Notes under the pieces: generated by a model | Told to the model about the DNA's origin: nothing | Seen by the model: the letters and a program-made list of their open reading frames with translations, nothing else | Database searches by the model: none | Shown here: piece by piece, positions 63,891-64,000 of the stretch | Layout: the number at the start of each line of letters is the position of its first letter | How positions within the stretch are numbered: the first letter of the stretch is position 1 | Assembly: GCF_900091705.1 (NCBI RefSeq) | Contig: NZ_LT594785.1 | Span: 311,640 to 375,639 of the forward strand | DNA length: 64,000 nucleotides | Source: Clostridium mediterraneense | Lineage (GTDB): Bacteria; Bacillota; Clostridia; Clostridiales; Clostridiaceae | Direction of reading: 5' to 3' | Translations under genes and position numbers: made by a program

Positions 63891-64000
63891 TTAAAGAATA
63901 CCTTCTTGTTTTAGTACTTCTTCTAGTTCGTGAACTTTTTCTGTTAAAGATACAAACTTATTTTTTAGGTCATCTTTTGAAAGACTTCCACTTTGTAAAC
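63891..64000 (-). CDS. C-terminal fragment of an unidentified protein
   Basis: The last 36 codons or so of a leftward gene that begins beyond the window. The fragment contains LSKDDLKNKFVSLTEKVHEL and ends EVLKQEGIL, a heptad-like helix suggestive of a coiled coil. The family is not recognised. The frame is set by a TAA at 63891-63893 and the lack of any other open frame on this strand. Confidence 0.55.
   Translation of the reverse strand, partial: LQSGSLSKDDLKNKFVSLTEKVHELEEVLKQEGIL

Overview
The window is very AT-rich, has strong GGAGG-type ribosome sites with frequent GTG/TTG starts, dense rho-independent terminators, spore-germination genes, a T-box-controlled ileS and LexA boxes of the Gram-positive GAAC-N4-GTTY form. 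It is chromosomal DNA of a spore-forming Clostridium sensu stricto, close to the C. perfringens group in gene content (GH125 mannosidase, SleC, CcpA). I cannot assign a species. No tRNA, rRNA, prophage, insertion sequence or CRISPR array was seen.

Layout. 1-1220: tail of a PTS IIC gene and a low-complexity protein that may be a spore-surface protein. 1224-19462: a carbohydrate locus with GH125 exo-mannosidase, a YesL-like membrane protein, a YesM/YesN two-component system, two LplB/LplC-type permeases, GH38 mannosidase, a solute-binding lipoprotein, GH31 glucosidase, two ROK proteins, a small membrane protein and an MsmK-type ATPase. Neither mannosidase has a signal peptide, so the locus reads as import of mannose-rich (N-glycan-like) oligosaccharides followed by cytoplasmic trimming. 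19463-25938: tandem palindromic repeats, a candidate small RNA, a PyrR attenuator, carA-carB and an ornithine carbamoyltransferase. CarA lacks all three glutaminase catalytic residues. 26050-28349: two VanZ-like proteins, a nucleoside deoxyribosyltransferase and a small gene behind two LexA boxes. 28460-34948: HD-GYP protein, an unusual 634-residue glutamine synthetase, murI, a STAS-like protein, a cyclophilin, DUF3783 and an XRE regulator.

34949-40984 is the most distinctive region. Four DnaA boxes sit exactly 26 bp apart, followed by a 1,387-residue fusion of two Csp-type subtilases joined by a duplicated collagen-like linker, then sleC. Csp proteases activate pro-SleC during germination, so this is a germination cassette. 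Both genes have plausible SigK/SigE-type promoters. 40988-64000 is mostly housekeeping: YkvI, a lipoprotein, radical SAM protein, ComB, TerB-like, Suv3-like helicase, PH-like protein, FprA, EamA, ABC-F, GNAT, BFD, TDT transporter, T-box plus ileS, CcpA-like regulator, two membrane proteins, MATE and an SH3 protein.

Main points to check: the Csp fusion and its missing canonical start with a ribosome site, the catalytically dead CarA, the phased DnaA boxes, the LexA-controlled small gene, and a 38-nt palindromic repeat family whose units overlap gene stop codons.
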